Shown here piece by piece: positions 17,244-25,994 of a DNA stretch of 64,000 nt. A program made the position numbers and the translations under genes. The notes beneath the pieces were generated by a model, which did no database searches, was not told where the DNA came from, and was given only the letters and a program-made list of their open reading frames with translations. Origin of the DNA: Wolbachia endosymbiont of Spodoptera picta. Its GTDB lineage: Bacteria; Pseudomonadota; Alphaproteobacteria; Rickettsiales; Anaplasmataceae. The first letter of the stretch is position 1, and every line of letters begins with the position of its first letter. The DNA is taken from NCBI RefSeq assembly GCF_018141665.1, contig NZ_CP067976.1, forward strand, positions 806,001 through 870,000, given 5' to 3'.

Positions 17244-18676
17244 TCACAATGTTCGTATAGCTGCAACCCTGAAGCTACTATCTCTCATCCACTGAAGGTA
17301 TTGCACAGCGCTATCTACTTGATCGTCGTGGCGGATTTCTGGAAACATTAAAATCTCATACTCAAAATCGCTGAGCCATCTGCTTGGTGTGGCAGAAAAA
17401 CCTTGCCAGATTCTATTATCGGAACAATCTGGTGGAATCGAGCAAGTTTGCCACCGTGTGGCACTGTCCCGATAATAGGTATTGCCTTGAGCTCTTGAAT
17501 CAATTGCTGACCGCTTGTTTTTGCTTCGATTAAAATTGCGTGTGGCTTCCATCTTGCAGCTAGTGATAGAACTTGTTCTTTAAGTTTTGGATACTCAAGC
17601 TTTGCACGGTACACATCGAGTAAATAAAACTTATTATTCACCTTTGTCCAAGTGGTGCAGACACTAAAGCCGCTAGAATCGTTTGTTGAAACAGCAGTGT
17701 CCCAGCTCTGAGTTATATGTGAGAGATTGTCAGGAAAATTTCTATAGCGTTTCAACCATTCTTGCTTAATTATACCACTTGAAAGTGGCAGAGGATTTTG
17801 TTGATATTGAGCAGCAAAAGCGTAACTCCCAAGTTCAGCCTTTATCATTTCAATTTCTCCTACATCTAGGGGATATAGCAGCTGAACTTCCTTTTTTAAG
17901 TATAAAATCCTTGAAGGTGTAGCGCCTGTTGAGCTTTTGCACTCATTTGTAGTTACTTGAATAATAGGAACAGGAGAAGGGAGAATTGATCTTTTGATTG
18001 AATAGATAATTTCCTTATTTTCAGAAATCATTGGCAAACAAACATGATGCCATATATTTTTCGGCTTGGAGAGAAGATGACCAGTTAAATCTTCCTGATG
18101 TAGTCTGTGCATTACAACAACGATAACTCCTTTTTTCCTGTCATTGAGCCTAGTTACTAAAGTCTGATCAAACCAATTTGTAGCACGTTTTCTAAACGTT
18201 TCACTCAAGGCTTGAGAGGAGCTCAGTGGATCATCTACGACGATAAAATCTCCACCTTCACCAGTCAGTGTTCCACCAACAGATGTTGCAATCCTACATC
18301 CTCTCTGCACTGTTTGAAATTTATATTTAGTGTTCTGGTCTTGACATAGTTCTATCTCTGGAAATAGCGCTCTATACCAACTAGACTGCATTACGCACCT
18401 GGTGTCAAGCGAATGCTTTTCGCTAAGCCGCTGAGAATAGCTTGCAACTATTATTCTTGCGGTTGGCTGATTTTCTAGTATCCATGCGGGCCACGCAACA
18501 CTCACGCACATAGATTTCATTGAGCGCGGAGGCATATTGAATATTATTCGCTTCACTGTGCCAGTACCTGCTGCTTCAAGCCTATCTGCTATAACTTTTA
18601 TATACTGATAATTGTTATACTCACACCCCGGCATTACCGTTTGAAAGCATAGTTCGATAAATTTTAAAAAATTCAT
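17244..18676 (-). pseudogene. Large terminase subunit, frameshifted near 3' end
   Basis: A phage-type DNA-packaging ATPase/nuclease. Seen: the Walker A-like IIFNMPPRSMKSM, Walker B FIVVDDP, the motif VMHRLHQEDLTGHL, and the RNase H-like nuclease start SQSWDTAVSTND. The main frame ends at 17348 with an abnormal tail, while the true C-terminus (WLSDFEYEILMFPEIRHDDQ) continues in another frame down to 17244, so one indel lies near 17385. No portal, capsid or tail gene is nearby. It is therefore an orphan, left by a WO-like prophage or by a gene-transfer-agent cluster as found scattered in Rickettsiales. Confidence 0.85.
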
Positions 18677-19023
18677 GTTAGTCTCCTATAGTGTTAGTGG
18701 AATTTACTTTATGGTGGTGTCAGCCTCTTTGGTGTCATATCAGCGTCCTTTTTCTTGTCATCCAAGTAGCCCTTTCCTTGTCATTCCAGTGCTTGACACT
18801 GGAATCTAGTTTCACCTTATGATGGTTTTATTCAAGTAGCCTCTATCCAAGTGCCCCTTTGGTGTCATCCGAGTAGCTGACACTGGTTTCTTACCAACAA
18901 AAACCTAGCATAACTTTTGTGCTCAAAAGATTTCTGGATTCCAGCATCAAGTGCTGGCCTGAAGCTTTAGTTACAAGTATTAAGAAATTTACCAAATGAA
19001 AAAAAGGCAAAAGAATCCCCGTG
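18677..19023. other. Non-coding, repeat-rich stretch
   Basis: No gene is seen. The stretch is built of short repeated phrases such as CAAGTAGCC, TTTGGTGTCAT and ATTCCAG that also occur around 29.1-29.8 kb and 52.2 kb. It includes one clean palindrome (18783-18805) and a second partial one (ATTCCAGCATCAAGTGCTGG near 18936). Confidence 0.6.
18783..18805. repeat. Palindromic element unit
   Basis: ATTCCAGTG, loop CTTGA, CACTGGAAT: a 9-bp perfect stem. It is the same family as the palindromes at 29733, 43015 and 52224. Confidence 0.8.
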
Positions 19024-19194
19024 TAACGAGTTTTAATAATGTAAATTGATAATGTGCTAACAAGCGTGTTTTGGCTGAAGTAGAAAAAATTTAAAAAACA
19101 TGCAGCCGCTATAATTTTATGTAATTTGCCAATAAATATCTGAGTTTTTTACTGAATTTTGTCGTTGAGCCCAAAAACAAGGATGAATACTCTT
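19024..19194. repeat. Dispersed 171-bp repeat, copy 2
   Basis: Matches 3237-3407 with one difference across the well-aligned part. Here also, the minus strand of the repeat forms the C-terminal half of a small ORF (19117-19284) lying just after a metabolic gene. Confidence 0.9.
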
Positions 19195-19284
19195 GTTGTC
19201 ATGATAAGGGAGTTGGGGAAATTTGTAAAGTAATCTTTTTCGTTTGTATTCCCTTATGCTTGAGATAACTCCATGTAGGTTCAT
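19117..19284 (-). CDS. Small ORF downstream of ferredoxin reductase, 55 aa
   Basis: ATG at 19284 is preceded by GGAGATCC, a plausible ribosome-binding site, and lies 15 nt after the stop of the reductase gene on the same strand. The last 25 residues match the small ORF after hemE except for one residue. The N-terminal half is basic (YKRKRLLYKF) and differs from the other copy. Function unknown. The repeated placement directly behind a metabolic gene suggests either a mobile coding cassette or a shared 3' regulatory region. Confidence 0.45.
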   Translation of the reverse strand: MNLHGVISSIREYKRKRLLYKFPQLPYHDNKSIHPCFWAQRQNSVKNSDIYWQIT

Positions 19285-19299
19285 GGATCTCCTGACTCT

Positions 19300-20304
19300 T
19301 TAATTTCCATGAATTCCCTTTGAAGTTGAATATTGAAAATTAACTGGAGAATTGTGAATTACTTTGTATATGTGATAACAAGCCATGGCGCTCTCAGCAA
19401 AGCCATTTAGTATCAATTTTAGTTTGCCTGGATAAGTAGCTATATCTCCGATTGCATATATTCTATCTCTACTGGTTCTAAGTGTAGCTGGGTCGACAGT
19501 TATGCGGCTATGTTCTAACTCTATACCCCAACTGTTTATTGGCCCAAGATTCATTGACAATCCAAAAAATGGCAGCAAAAAATCAGCGGATATTTCTTTT
19601 TCTTCCTTAGAGGCAATGTTTTTTACTATCACTGCGCTCAATTGCCCATTACCTCCTGCTAGTTCGTGTAATTGATATGGCACTACCAGTTCTATCTTTC
19701 CATTATTTTCAAGTGATTCTAATTTATTTCTAGTTTCAGGAGTGCAGCGAAATTCCTTTCTCCTATGTATCACATAAATTTTCTTTGCAACTTTAGAAAG
19801 TTCTACAGTCCAATCAGCCGCAGAATCCCCCCCCCCTGCAATGACTATAGTTTTGTCCTGAAAATCAGAAATTTTATTTACATTATAAAATACAGATTTA
19901 TTTTCATATTCTAATATACCACTTAAGGGTGGACGGTTAGGTTCAAACATTCCGTTACCTGCAGCAATGATAACGGCTTTGCATTTTACCTCTGTACCTA
20001 TGTTTGTTATGATAGTAAAGTTTTCACCTTCGTTATTTGAAATCTTTTCCACTTTTTGACTTAAATGGTAAACAGGCTCAAACGGTGAAGCTTGCTCCAT
20101 TAGTCGCTCAATTAATTTTTGGGCAGTAATTACAGGATAACCAGGTATATCATATATTGGCTTTTCTGAGTAAAGAGCTATGCATTGTCCTCCTGCTTGA
20201 TCCAAAACATCTATTACATGACATCTCATATCAAGCATTCCCGCTTGAAAAGCAGTGAATATTCCAACAGGCCCTGCACCTATTATTACGATATCGGTTT
20301 CCAT
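19300..20304 (-). CDS. Ferredoxin/flavodoxin-NADP reductase, type 2
   Basis: A 334-residue two-dinucleotide-binding-domain flavoprotein. Seen: FAD-binding GAGPVG at residues 9-14, the NADPH-binding GGGDSA near residue 155, AIGDIATYPGK for the FAD pyrophosphate, and SIGRxxE-like DxAG contacts in the middle. It lacks the CxxC redox pair of thioredoxin reductase, which places it in the TrxR-like ferredoxin-NADP reductase group (YumC type). It likely supplies reduced ferredoxin for Fe-S assembly or haem chemistry, in the cytosol. Confidence 0.88.
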   Translation of the reverse strand: METDIVIIGAGPVGIFTAFQAGMLDMRCHVIDVLDQAGGQCIALYSEKPIYDIPGYPVITAQKLIERLMEQASPFEPVYHLSQKVEKISNNEGENFTIITNIGTEVKCKAVIIAAGNGMFEPNRPPLSGILEYENKSVFYNVNKISDFQDKTIVIAGGGDSAADWTVELSKVAKKIYVIHRRKEFRCTPETRNKLESLENNGKIELVVPYQLHELAGGNGQLSAVIVKNIASKEEKEISADFLLPFFGLSMNLGPINSWGIELEHSRITVDPATLRTSRDRIYAIGDIATYPGKLKLILNGFAESAMACYHIYKVIHNSPVNFQYSTSKGIHGN

Positions 20305-20467
20305 ATTCAGATGGTGATCTATTTATAGATATTAGCTTTCTTTGCTAACAAGGTCAATTTACAAAGGGATGTATTTTTAAAAGATGTGGCTAGATTAGAT
20401 AAGATTTCCAGCGTTATGAACCACATAGTCCAAATAAGCTCTAAAAATCAGCTATCATAGCGAGATG

Positions 20468-22769
20468 GTGCAACCTGAAAGTCTTCGGTCATATTGTTTA
20501 AAAGGAGAGGAATTCATTCAGAAAGAAACTGAAAGGATTCTAAAACTTATTAAACCAGATGTTTTGCCATCTGAGTCTACGCATCAGTGCGAATCGGGCA
20601 ACCGGTTGGTGCCAAGCGATGCGGACAATGAACCTCCTTCTTGAAAAAGAAGATGCTCAATCGTGAGAGGGGCATAAACTGCAAGCATCATGTGGTTGGA
20701 GGGCTAGGCTTAGTGGTATGGTGAACGTAAGTGAAGCTTTATAAGTACCGATACGATGAAAGAGCTAAAGATGCTGATAAGCTCTGACCAAAAGGTAATG
20801 TGGATAAGTTACATTTTTCATTTCTAGATGTACGCAAATAATAACTCCACCGGTATAGAGAAGCAACCTAACCCACTGTTGTATGATAGAAGGAACAGGG
20901 TAAGCCTGTATTTTCGCCTACATGGCAAGCAAACCGCAAGGAATGCTGATGGAAGTGCAGGTAAAGGAGAATGGAGAAAGCGAATGCCATTTTGTAACGA
21001 AATGGATAGAATTTGTAACATTAATTCGCGTGAAAACGAGCAGACTTCCATTTGGTCCCTCGTGACAAGAAACTTTGTTAACCACTTAAGGGAGGAAAGC
21101 AGATGATTACAGATAAAACTGTAAGTGCACCTACCGACAACTCCGAAGCATGGAAGCAATTGCCATGGAAGAAATGCCAGAAAGTTATTGTGAGGCTACA
21201 AAAACGTATTGTTAAGGCTGTCCAAGAAGGAAGATGGGGTAAGGTAAAAGCTTTACAACATCTTCTCACACGCTCTTTTAGCGGAAAAGCTTTGGCTGTT
21301 AAGAGAGTAACTGAAAACCAAGGAAAAAACACAGCGGGTGTAGATCGTCAACTATGGTCAACTTGCAATGCTAAATTTCAAGGAATAAAGCAGTTAAAGC
21401 AAAGAGGATATAAACCTTCTCCGCTAAAACGGATTTATATCAGTAAATCTAATGGCAAAAGAAGACCTCTTGGAATACCAACGATAAAAGATAGAGCCAT
21501 GCAAGCATTATATCTGTTTGCCCTGGAGCCAGTATCTGAAACGATCAGCGACCATCACTCCTATGGCTTTAGACCTAAAAGATCCTGCGCAGACGCTACT
21601 GTGGCTTGCCACTTATTACTGGCAAGTCGTAATCAACTACAATGGATACTCGAAGGTGATATCAAAGGTTGTTTTGATAACATTAACCATGAATGGCTCA
21701 TGAAGCATATTCCTATGGAGAAGAAAATTCTTCATAGATGGTTAAAAGCTGGTTTCCTAGAATCGAAAACTCTGTATCCCACAACTGCTGGCACTCCGCA
21801 AGGAAGTATAATTTCTCCAATACTAGCTAACTTTACCTTAGATGGTCTTGAACAGTTATTAGAAAGTCGCTTTGGTAAATTAGGTGGCAAAAGAAGAGGA
21901 AAAATCAGAAGTGGAGTGAATGTAATCAGGTACGCAGACGACTTTATTATTTCAGGTTTCACACATGAAGTACTGGAAAATGAAGTTAAGCCTTTAGTAT
22001 CATCTTTCCTTCATGAGAGAGGTTTAATTCTTTCAGAAGAGAAGACAAAAATTACATCTATCACAACAGGGTTTGACTTTCTTGGTTGTAATGTACGTAG
22101 ATATAATAAGAAGTTAATTATTAAACCTTCGAAAGAAAGTATTAAAAAACTTCTTAATCAAGCACGTACATTGATAAAAGCAAATATAGCGAACACTCAG
22201 GCTATAGTAATTAAGTCACTCAACTCTCTACTGAGAGGATGGGGAAATTACTATCACCATGTGTGTGCTAAAAAAGCGTTTAGAAAGATCGACAATGAAA
22301 TTTGGCATAGTTTATGGAAATGGGCAAAGAAAAGACATCCTCGTAAAGGATTACGTTGGATAAAGAATCGTTACTTCAAAGTAATGGGTCAACGCCAATG
22401 GGTTTTTGCTGCACCCATATGCAAGAACAAACCAAAAGAGATACGGTATTTAAGACTGCTTAAGCTGATTGATATACCTATCAGACGACATGTTACAATC
22501 AGAGCGGATGCAAATCCCCTTGACTTAAAATGGAAAAAGTATTTTGATGAGAGAGTAAAATGAACAAGAATGTTGGCAAGCTCCTTTTCAAGAGAAGGTT
22601 CTCTACTATTAGTGTCACCACTAAAGTTGATGTATTCTGAGGATTTATGAAAGACAAGCCGGTTCGACAAAAGAAGAACTTAGATAAGGGGCTCAAGCGT
22701 AGTGTGGGGAAACCTGCATGCTGCGTTTCTAAGGGAGGGAGTAGTAGTAATACTGCTTCCTTACCTGAC
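20468..22769 (+). mobile_element. Group II intron, copy 1
   Basis: About 2302 nt, identical in length to the reversed copy at 54475-56776. The 5' end begins GTGCAACC, close to the group II consensus GUGYG. The region 20468-21102 is non-coding and structured, followed by an intron-encoded protein. A domain V-like hairpin (GGGGCTCAAGCG, then GGGGAAACC) is near 22690-22735. The shared sequence with copy 2 starts at GAGATGG (20462) and ends at ACCTGACC (22770), where the flanks diverge, which fixes the limits to within a few bases. Confidence 0.9.
21103..22563 (+). CDS. ltrA: Group II intron reverse transcriptase/maturase, copy 1
   Basis: A 486-residue protein: an N-terminal RT domain (RRPLGIPTIKDRAMQALY, HSYGFRPKRSCADA, GDIKGCFDNINH, TPQGSIISPILAN) with the catalytic box YADDF near residue 280, then a maturase (X) domain (LLRGWGNYYHHV). 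It ends after ADANPLDLKWKKYFDERVK without a visible HNH endonuclease (no CxxC or HH motif), so it is of the endonuclease-minus type or has lost that domain. It helps the intron RNA splice and copies it into new DNA sites. The protein is identical to that of copy 2. Confidence 0.95.
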   Translation: MITDKTVSAPTDNSEAWKQLPWKKCQKVIVRLQKRIVKAVQEGRWGKVKALQHLLTRSFSGKALAVKRVTENQGKNTAGVDRQLWSTCNAKFQGIKQLKQRGYKPSPLKRIYISKSNGKRRPLGIPTIKDRAMQALYLFALEPVSETISDHHSYGFRPKRSCADATVACHLLLASRNQLQWILEGDIKGCFDNINHEWLMKHIPMEKKILHRWLKAGFLESKTLYPTTAGTPQGSIISPILANFTLDGLEQLLESRFGKLGGKRRGKIRSGVNVIRYADDFIISGFTHEVLENEVKPLVSSFLHERGLILSEEKTKITSITTGFDFLGCNVRRYNKKLIIKPSKESIKKLLNQARTLIKANIANTQAIVIKSLNSLLRGWGNYYHHVCAKKAFRKIDNEIWHSLWKWAKKRHPRKGLRWIKNRYFKVMGQRQWVFAAPICKNKPKEIRYLRLLKLIDIPIRRHVTIRADANPLDLKWKKYFDERVK

Positions 22770-22826
22770 CAAGTAAATTTTTATGCAAAAATTATTATCA
22801 AAAAGTAGTAATGTAAGAGGCTTTAC

Positions 22827-23462
22827 GTGCAATTAAATTTATTTAACAATAATCAAGTTGATTATTGTTGGCAAAATTATATCGTCTTAGACGAAAACAA
22901 GCACATATATAACTCGATAATTAATGATTTATCTTGGAAATGCTTAATTCTGTTTGGGCCTAAAAACTCTGGGAAAACTCACCTTGCTCATATCTGGCAA
23001 TCAAAAAACGATGCTATTTTCATTGATGTAAATAATTTTGTAAGCGAAATGAGGTACAGCGATGCGTTTATTTTAGAAGATGTACAAAACATTAAAGATG
23101 AGGAAATGTTATTACATTGTTATAATTACATGAAAGAAAATGATAAGAGACTGCTAATTACTTCTTCGATTTTACCGAAAAAGCTTAACTTCAAACTAAA
23201 AGATTTAAGCTCGCGAATATTATCAACTATCAGCGTAAAAATTTTACCTGCAAGCGAGGAATTATTAAGAATCATGCTAATAAAACAATTTTCAGATAAA
23301 CAGTTAAAAATTGATCTAAAGGTAATTGATTATATTCTAGCAAGAATAGAACGTTCTTTCCACAGCATTAATAAAGTTATAGAAAAAATAGATAATGAAT
23401 CTATAGGATCAAATGTAACCATTCCTTTTATTAACACTTTATTAAAAAAAAGTGCCAATTGA
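22827..23462 (+). CDS. hda: Hda/DnaA-like AAA ATPase
   Basis: A 211-residue protein with one AAA+ domain related to DnaA domain III: Walker A GPKNSGKTH near residues 50-58, a Walker B-like ILEDVQNI, and sensor 1 LLITSS. There is no DnaA DNA-binding domain. The second to sixth residues, QLNLF, fit the beta-clamp-binding motif QL(S/D)LF. In proteobacteria Hda with the clamp inactivates DnaA-ATP after initiation. In this symbiont that role is inferred. The start is a GTG at 22827, required to keep the clamp motif at the N-terminus. Confidence 0.8.
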   Translation: MQLNLFNNNQVDYCWQNYIVLDENKHIYNSIINDLSWKCLILFGPKNSGKTHLAHIWQSKNDAIFIDVNNFVSEMRYSDAFILEDVQNIKDEEMLLHCYNYMKENDKRLLITSSILPKKLNFKLKDLSSRILSTISVKILPASEELLRIMLIKQFSDKQLKIDLKVIDYILARIERSFHSINKVIEKIDNESIGSNVTIPFINTLLKKSAN

Positions 23463-23673
23463 TTCCTTTTTTTGTAAAGTATTTATTATATATATTAAAA
23501 ATTTATTAATACCCATACAATAATGAAGTTGAAATCACTATTTCTTTATGTTAAAACTATAATAAATGCTATGATGTAATAAGAATAAACAGACATAGCT
23601 AAGGAATATTTTATACGATAGTAAAACTTACTTTACAGGATGTTTTTTATAGATTTGATGTTATAATTGAAAT

Positions 23674-23844
23674 ATGGTAAAAATAAGATCAAATTTAAAA
23701 AAAAGGTTAAAACAAAGGTTTGTAGTACTTACTTTATTGATAAATGCTTTGTTTATCTCATATTTTCTTATAAAAAACACAAAAAATACTTTCAATCAAA
23801 TTGAAGTCAAAGAAATAAATATAGGAGCTGATAATGAAAAATAA
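23674..23844 (+). CDS. Small single-pass membrane protein, 56 aa
   Basis: An ATG-started frame of 56 codons: a basic N-terminus (MVKIRSNLKKRLKQR), one hydrophobic helix (VVLTLLINALFISYFL), then a polar tail. Topology would be N-in with the tail outside. It overlaps the start of the Xer gene by 11 nt, suggesting coupled translation. The layout resembles small membrane adaptors such as CcmD or FtsL-like proteins, but no motif supports a name. Confidence 0.5.
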   Translation: MVKIRSNLKKRLKQRFVVLTLLINALFISYFLIKNTKNTFNQIEVKEINIGADNEK

Positions 23845-24820
23845 ACAACTACAAAATAAAAAAGAGAATCTTTACATAACGTATTACATAGATACTTTGG
23901 TTTCCGAAAAATCCTCTACACAAAATACTTTGGAAAGTTATCGTTCAGATTTACACCAACTTGAAAAATTTTTATTAGAAGGAGGCACTACCTTAGTTGG
24001 TGCAAGTAAAGCTAATATTAAAGATTATGTAAACTTTTTACGTACACAAAAGAAATATAAAACTAGCTCTATATCAAGAAAAATATCTGCTATCAAAAAT
24101 TTCTATAAGTGCCTATTTAATGATGGAATAATAGACTTTAATCCAGCACCGGCTAATGATAATGAATTAAGAAATCCAAAGGTTTCCCGTCCTTTGCCTA
24201 AGCATTTAAGTGTTCAAGAAATATTTTTGCTCATGGAAACAGTAAAAAAATCAGCAAGCGGATCGAATAAAAAGATAAGCAGTAAAAGGCTATGTGCAAT
24301 TTTAGATATCCTTTACTCTTCCGGGATGCGTATTTCTGAACTAATTAATATGAAGTTATGTGAAGTATCACATTTAGTAAACAGTAACGTTAAAGAAGGC
24401 TATATAATAATAAAAGGAAAAAGTGGCAGAGAAAGGCAAATCTTTTTTAATGAGCAAGCATTGCAAAGCCTTAAAGATTATTTATCAATTCGTGACAATC
24501 TGCTCCCTAACAACAAAAAATCTGATTGGCTATTCCCAGGTGATAAACCTAATAAACCAATTACAAGGCAAAGAGTTGGTCAATTAATAAAGGAATTAGC
24601 AAGAAAGTGCGATATTGATGAAAATAAAATCTCTCCACATGTGATTAGGCATTCTCTTGCTACCCATCTACTGAATAGCGGAGCAAATATTGTGCTGATA
24701 CAAAAAATTCTTGGCCATACTAATCTTTCTACAACACAAATATATACTCATATTGCTAACGAAAAGTTAAAGGACAAATTAGCTGATTCTCATCCTATTA
24801 CTCAGATGATCAATAATTAA
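23834..24820 (+). CDS. xerD: Tyrosine site-specific recombinase XerD/XerC
   Basis: A 328-residue integrase-family recombinase: an N-terminal SAM-like core-binding domain (residues about 12-110, SRKISAIKNFYKCLF) and a catalytic domain with the R-K-H-R-H-Y set: Arg in SSGMRISELI, Lys in IKGKSGRER, HVIRH, LGHTNLSTTQ and YTH with the nucleophilic tyrosine. It resolves chromosome dimers at dif with its partner, near FtsK. Choosing XerD over XerC is a weak call. A ribosome-binding site (AGGAGC) precedes the ATG. Confidence 0.88.
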   Translation: MKNKQLQNKKENLYITYYIDTLVSEKSSTQNTLESYRSDLHQLEKFLLEGGTTLVGASKANIKDYVNFLRTQKKYKTSSISRKISAIKNFYKCLFNDGIIDFNPAPANDNELRNPKVSRPLPKHLSVQEIFLLMETVKKSASGSNKKISSKRLCAILDILYSSGMRISELINMKLCEVSHLVNSNVKEGYIIIKGKSGRERQIFFNEQALQSLKDYLSIRDNLLPNNKKSDWLFPGDKPNKPITRQRVGQLIKELARKCDIDENKISPHVIRHSLATHLLNSGANIVLIQKILGHTNLSTTQIYTHIANEKLKDKLADSHPITQMINN

Positions 24821-24870
24821 ACTTATTGCTTTTAGTTTTGTAGTAAAGTTAAATTCAAATAAGTTTACGT

Positions 24871-25602
24871 GTGTTTGTGATTGCAAGTTTATTGTTTAAT
24901 TTACTCCTTATATTATGGGAAGTATTCTATACTTTAATTACTCTCCCTGTAATTTTCTTTCCTGAGTGTGTAATAACCATTTTCCTTGTTTGCTCGGTGA
25001 GAGTTGTATTATTCATGTTGCGTTTATTATGTGGCATTAAATATGAAGTGAGGGGAATGGAAAACATTCCTAAGCAACCTTTTATAATTGCATCTAAACA
25101 CCAATCTCCATTTGAAACATTTATTTTTATACTACTCTTTAGAAAAGCAGTTTTTATTTTAAAACGTGAATTGAAATGGATTCCATTCATTGGTTTGCAT
25201 CTCATGGCATTAAAAATGATTTTTATTAACCGCTCAGATGGTATTAGTTCTGTGCGTCATATCATGAAATTAGCAAAAGTGTGTATAAAAGAAAATAGAG
25301 GCATAATAATATTTCCTGAAGGTACAAGAACAACTATAAACCAAAATATAAAATATCAATCGGGTATTGCTGCTTTATATAGCGTATTATCTGTTCCTGT
25401 GTTACCGATTGCTTTAAACACTGGTTTGTTTTGGCCAAAAAGCATACTTTCTCTGAGAAAGAATCCCGGAAAGGCGGTAATAGAAATATTACCTCCCATA
25501 TATCCTGGGTTAAACAAAAATGAATTCTTGCAAAGTTTAGAAAAAATCATTGAAGAAAGAAGTAGTAGATTAATTGCAGAAAAAACTGATATTGCAAATT
25601 AA
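24871..25602 (+). CDS. plsC: 1-acyl-glycerol-3-phosphate acyltransferase
   Basis: A 243-residue membrane enzyme that adds the second acyl chain to make phosphatidic acid. Seen: an N-terminal hydrophobic segment, the catalytic block SKHQSPFETF (the HX4D motif appears as HX4E, a variant found in alphaproteobacterial relatives), and FPEGTRT for glycerol-3-phosphate binding. Start GTG at 24871. It is followed by rpsT with a 43-bp gap. Confidence 0.88.
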   Translation: MFVIASLLFNLLLILWEVFYTLITLPVIFFPECVITIFLVCSVRVVLFMLRLLCGIKYEVRGMENIPKQPFIIASKHQSPFETFIFILLFRKAVFILKRELKWIPFIGLHLMALKMIFINRSDGISSVRHIMKLAKVCIKENRGIIIFPEGTRTTINQNIKYQSGIAALYSVLSVPVLPIALNTGLFWPKSILSLRKNPGKAVIEILPPIYPGLNKNEFLQSLEKIIEERSSRLIAEKTDIAN

Positions 25603-25645
25603 CAAAAAAACTTTATAATTAAAAGAAAAGTACAGGTATTAATAT

Positions 25646-25915
25646 ATGGCAAATCATAAGAGTGCTAAAAAAATGATAAAGGTAATAGCAAAGCGTACTT
25701 TAGTAAATAAGATGCGAAAAAGCAAAACTCGTACTGCTATTAGAAGATTAGTTGATATAATCAAGTCTGGTGATAAAGAGAATGTTGTCTTGGCATTTCG
25801 GAATGCTGAATCCAATTTACACAAATGTGTAAATAAAGGTGTCATTCATAGGAATACCGCTGCGCGTAAAATAAGTCGCTTAAATGCAAAAGTAAAAGCA
25901 TTGATGACCGCTTAA
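25646..25915 (+). CDS. rpsT: 30S ribosomal protein S20
   Basis: An 89-residue basic protein. MANHKSAKKMIKVIAKRTLVN is the S20 N-terminus in slightly altered form, and VIHRNTAARKISRLNAKVK is its conserved C-terminal helix. It binds 16S rRNA early in small-subunit assembly. Length and basic helical nature are normal. Confidence 0.95.
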   Translation: MANHKSAKKMIKVIAKRTLVNKMRKSKTRTAIRRLVDIIKSGDKENVVLAFRNAESNLHKCVNKGVIHRNTAARKISRLNAKVKALMTA

Positions 25916-25994
25916 TACGGTTAATGTAAAGTTAGCTGTATTAATATATACTCTTCAGTTTGTATATTCTGTATAAAATTAAGTAGCTCAAGTG

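Noticed and set aside
20828..21106. 92-residue ORF inside the 5' part of group II intron copy 1 (and its twin at 56138-56416)
   Set aside because: It lies in the structured non-coding RNA domain of the intron, has no family features, and is explained by the intron.
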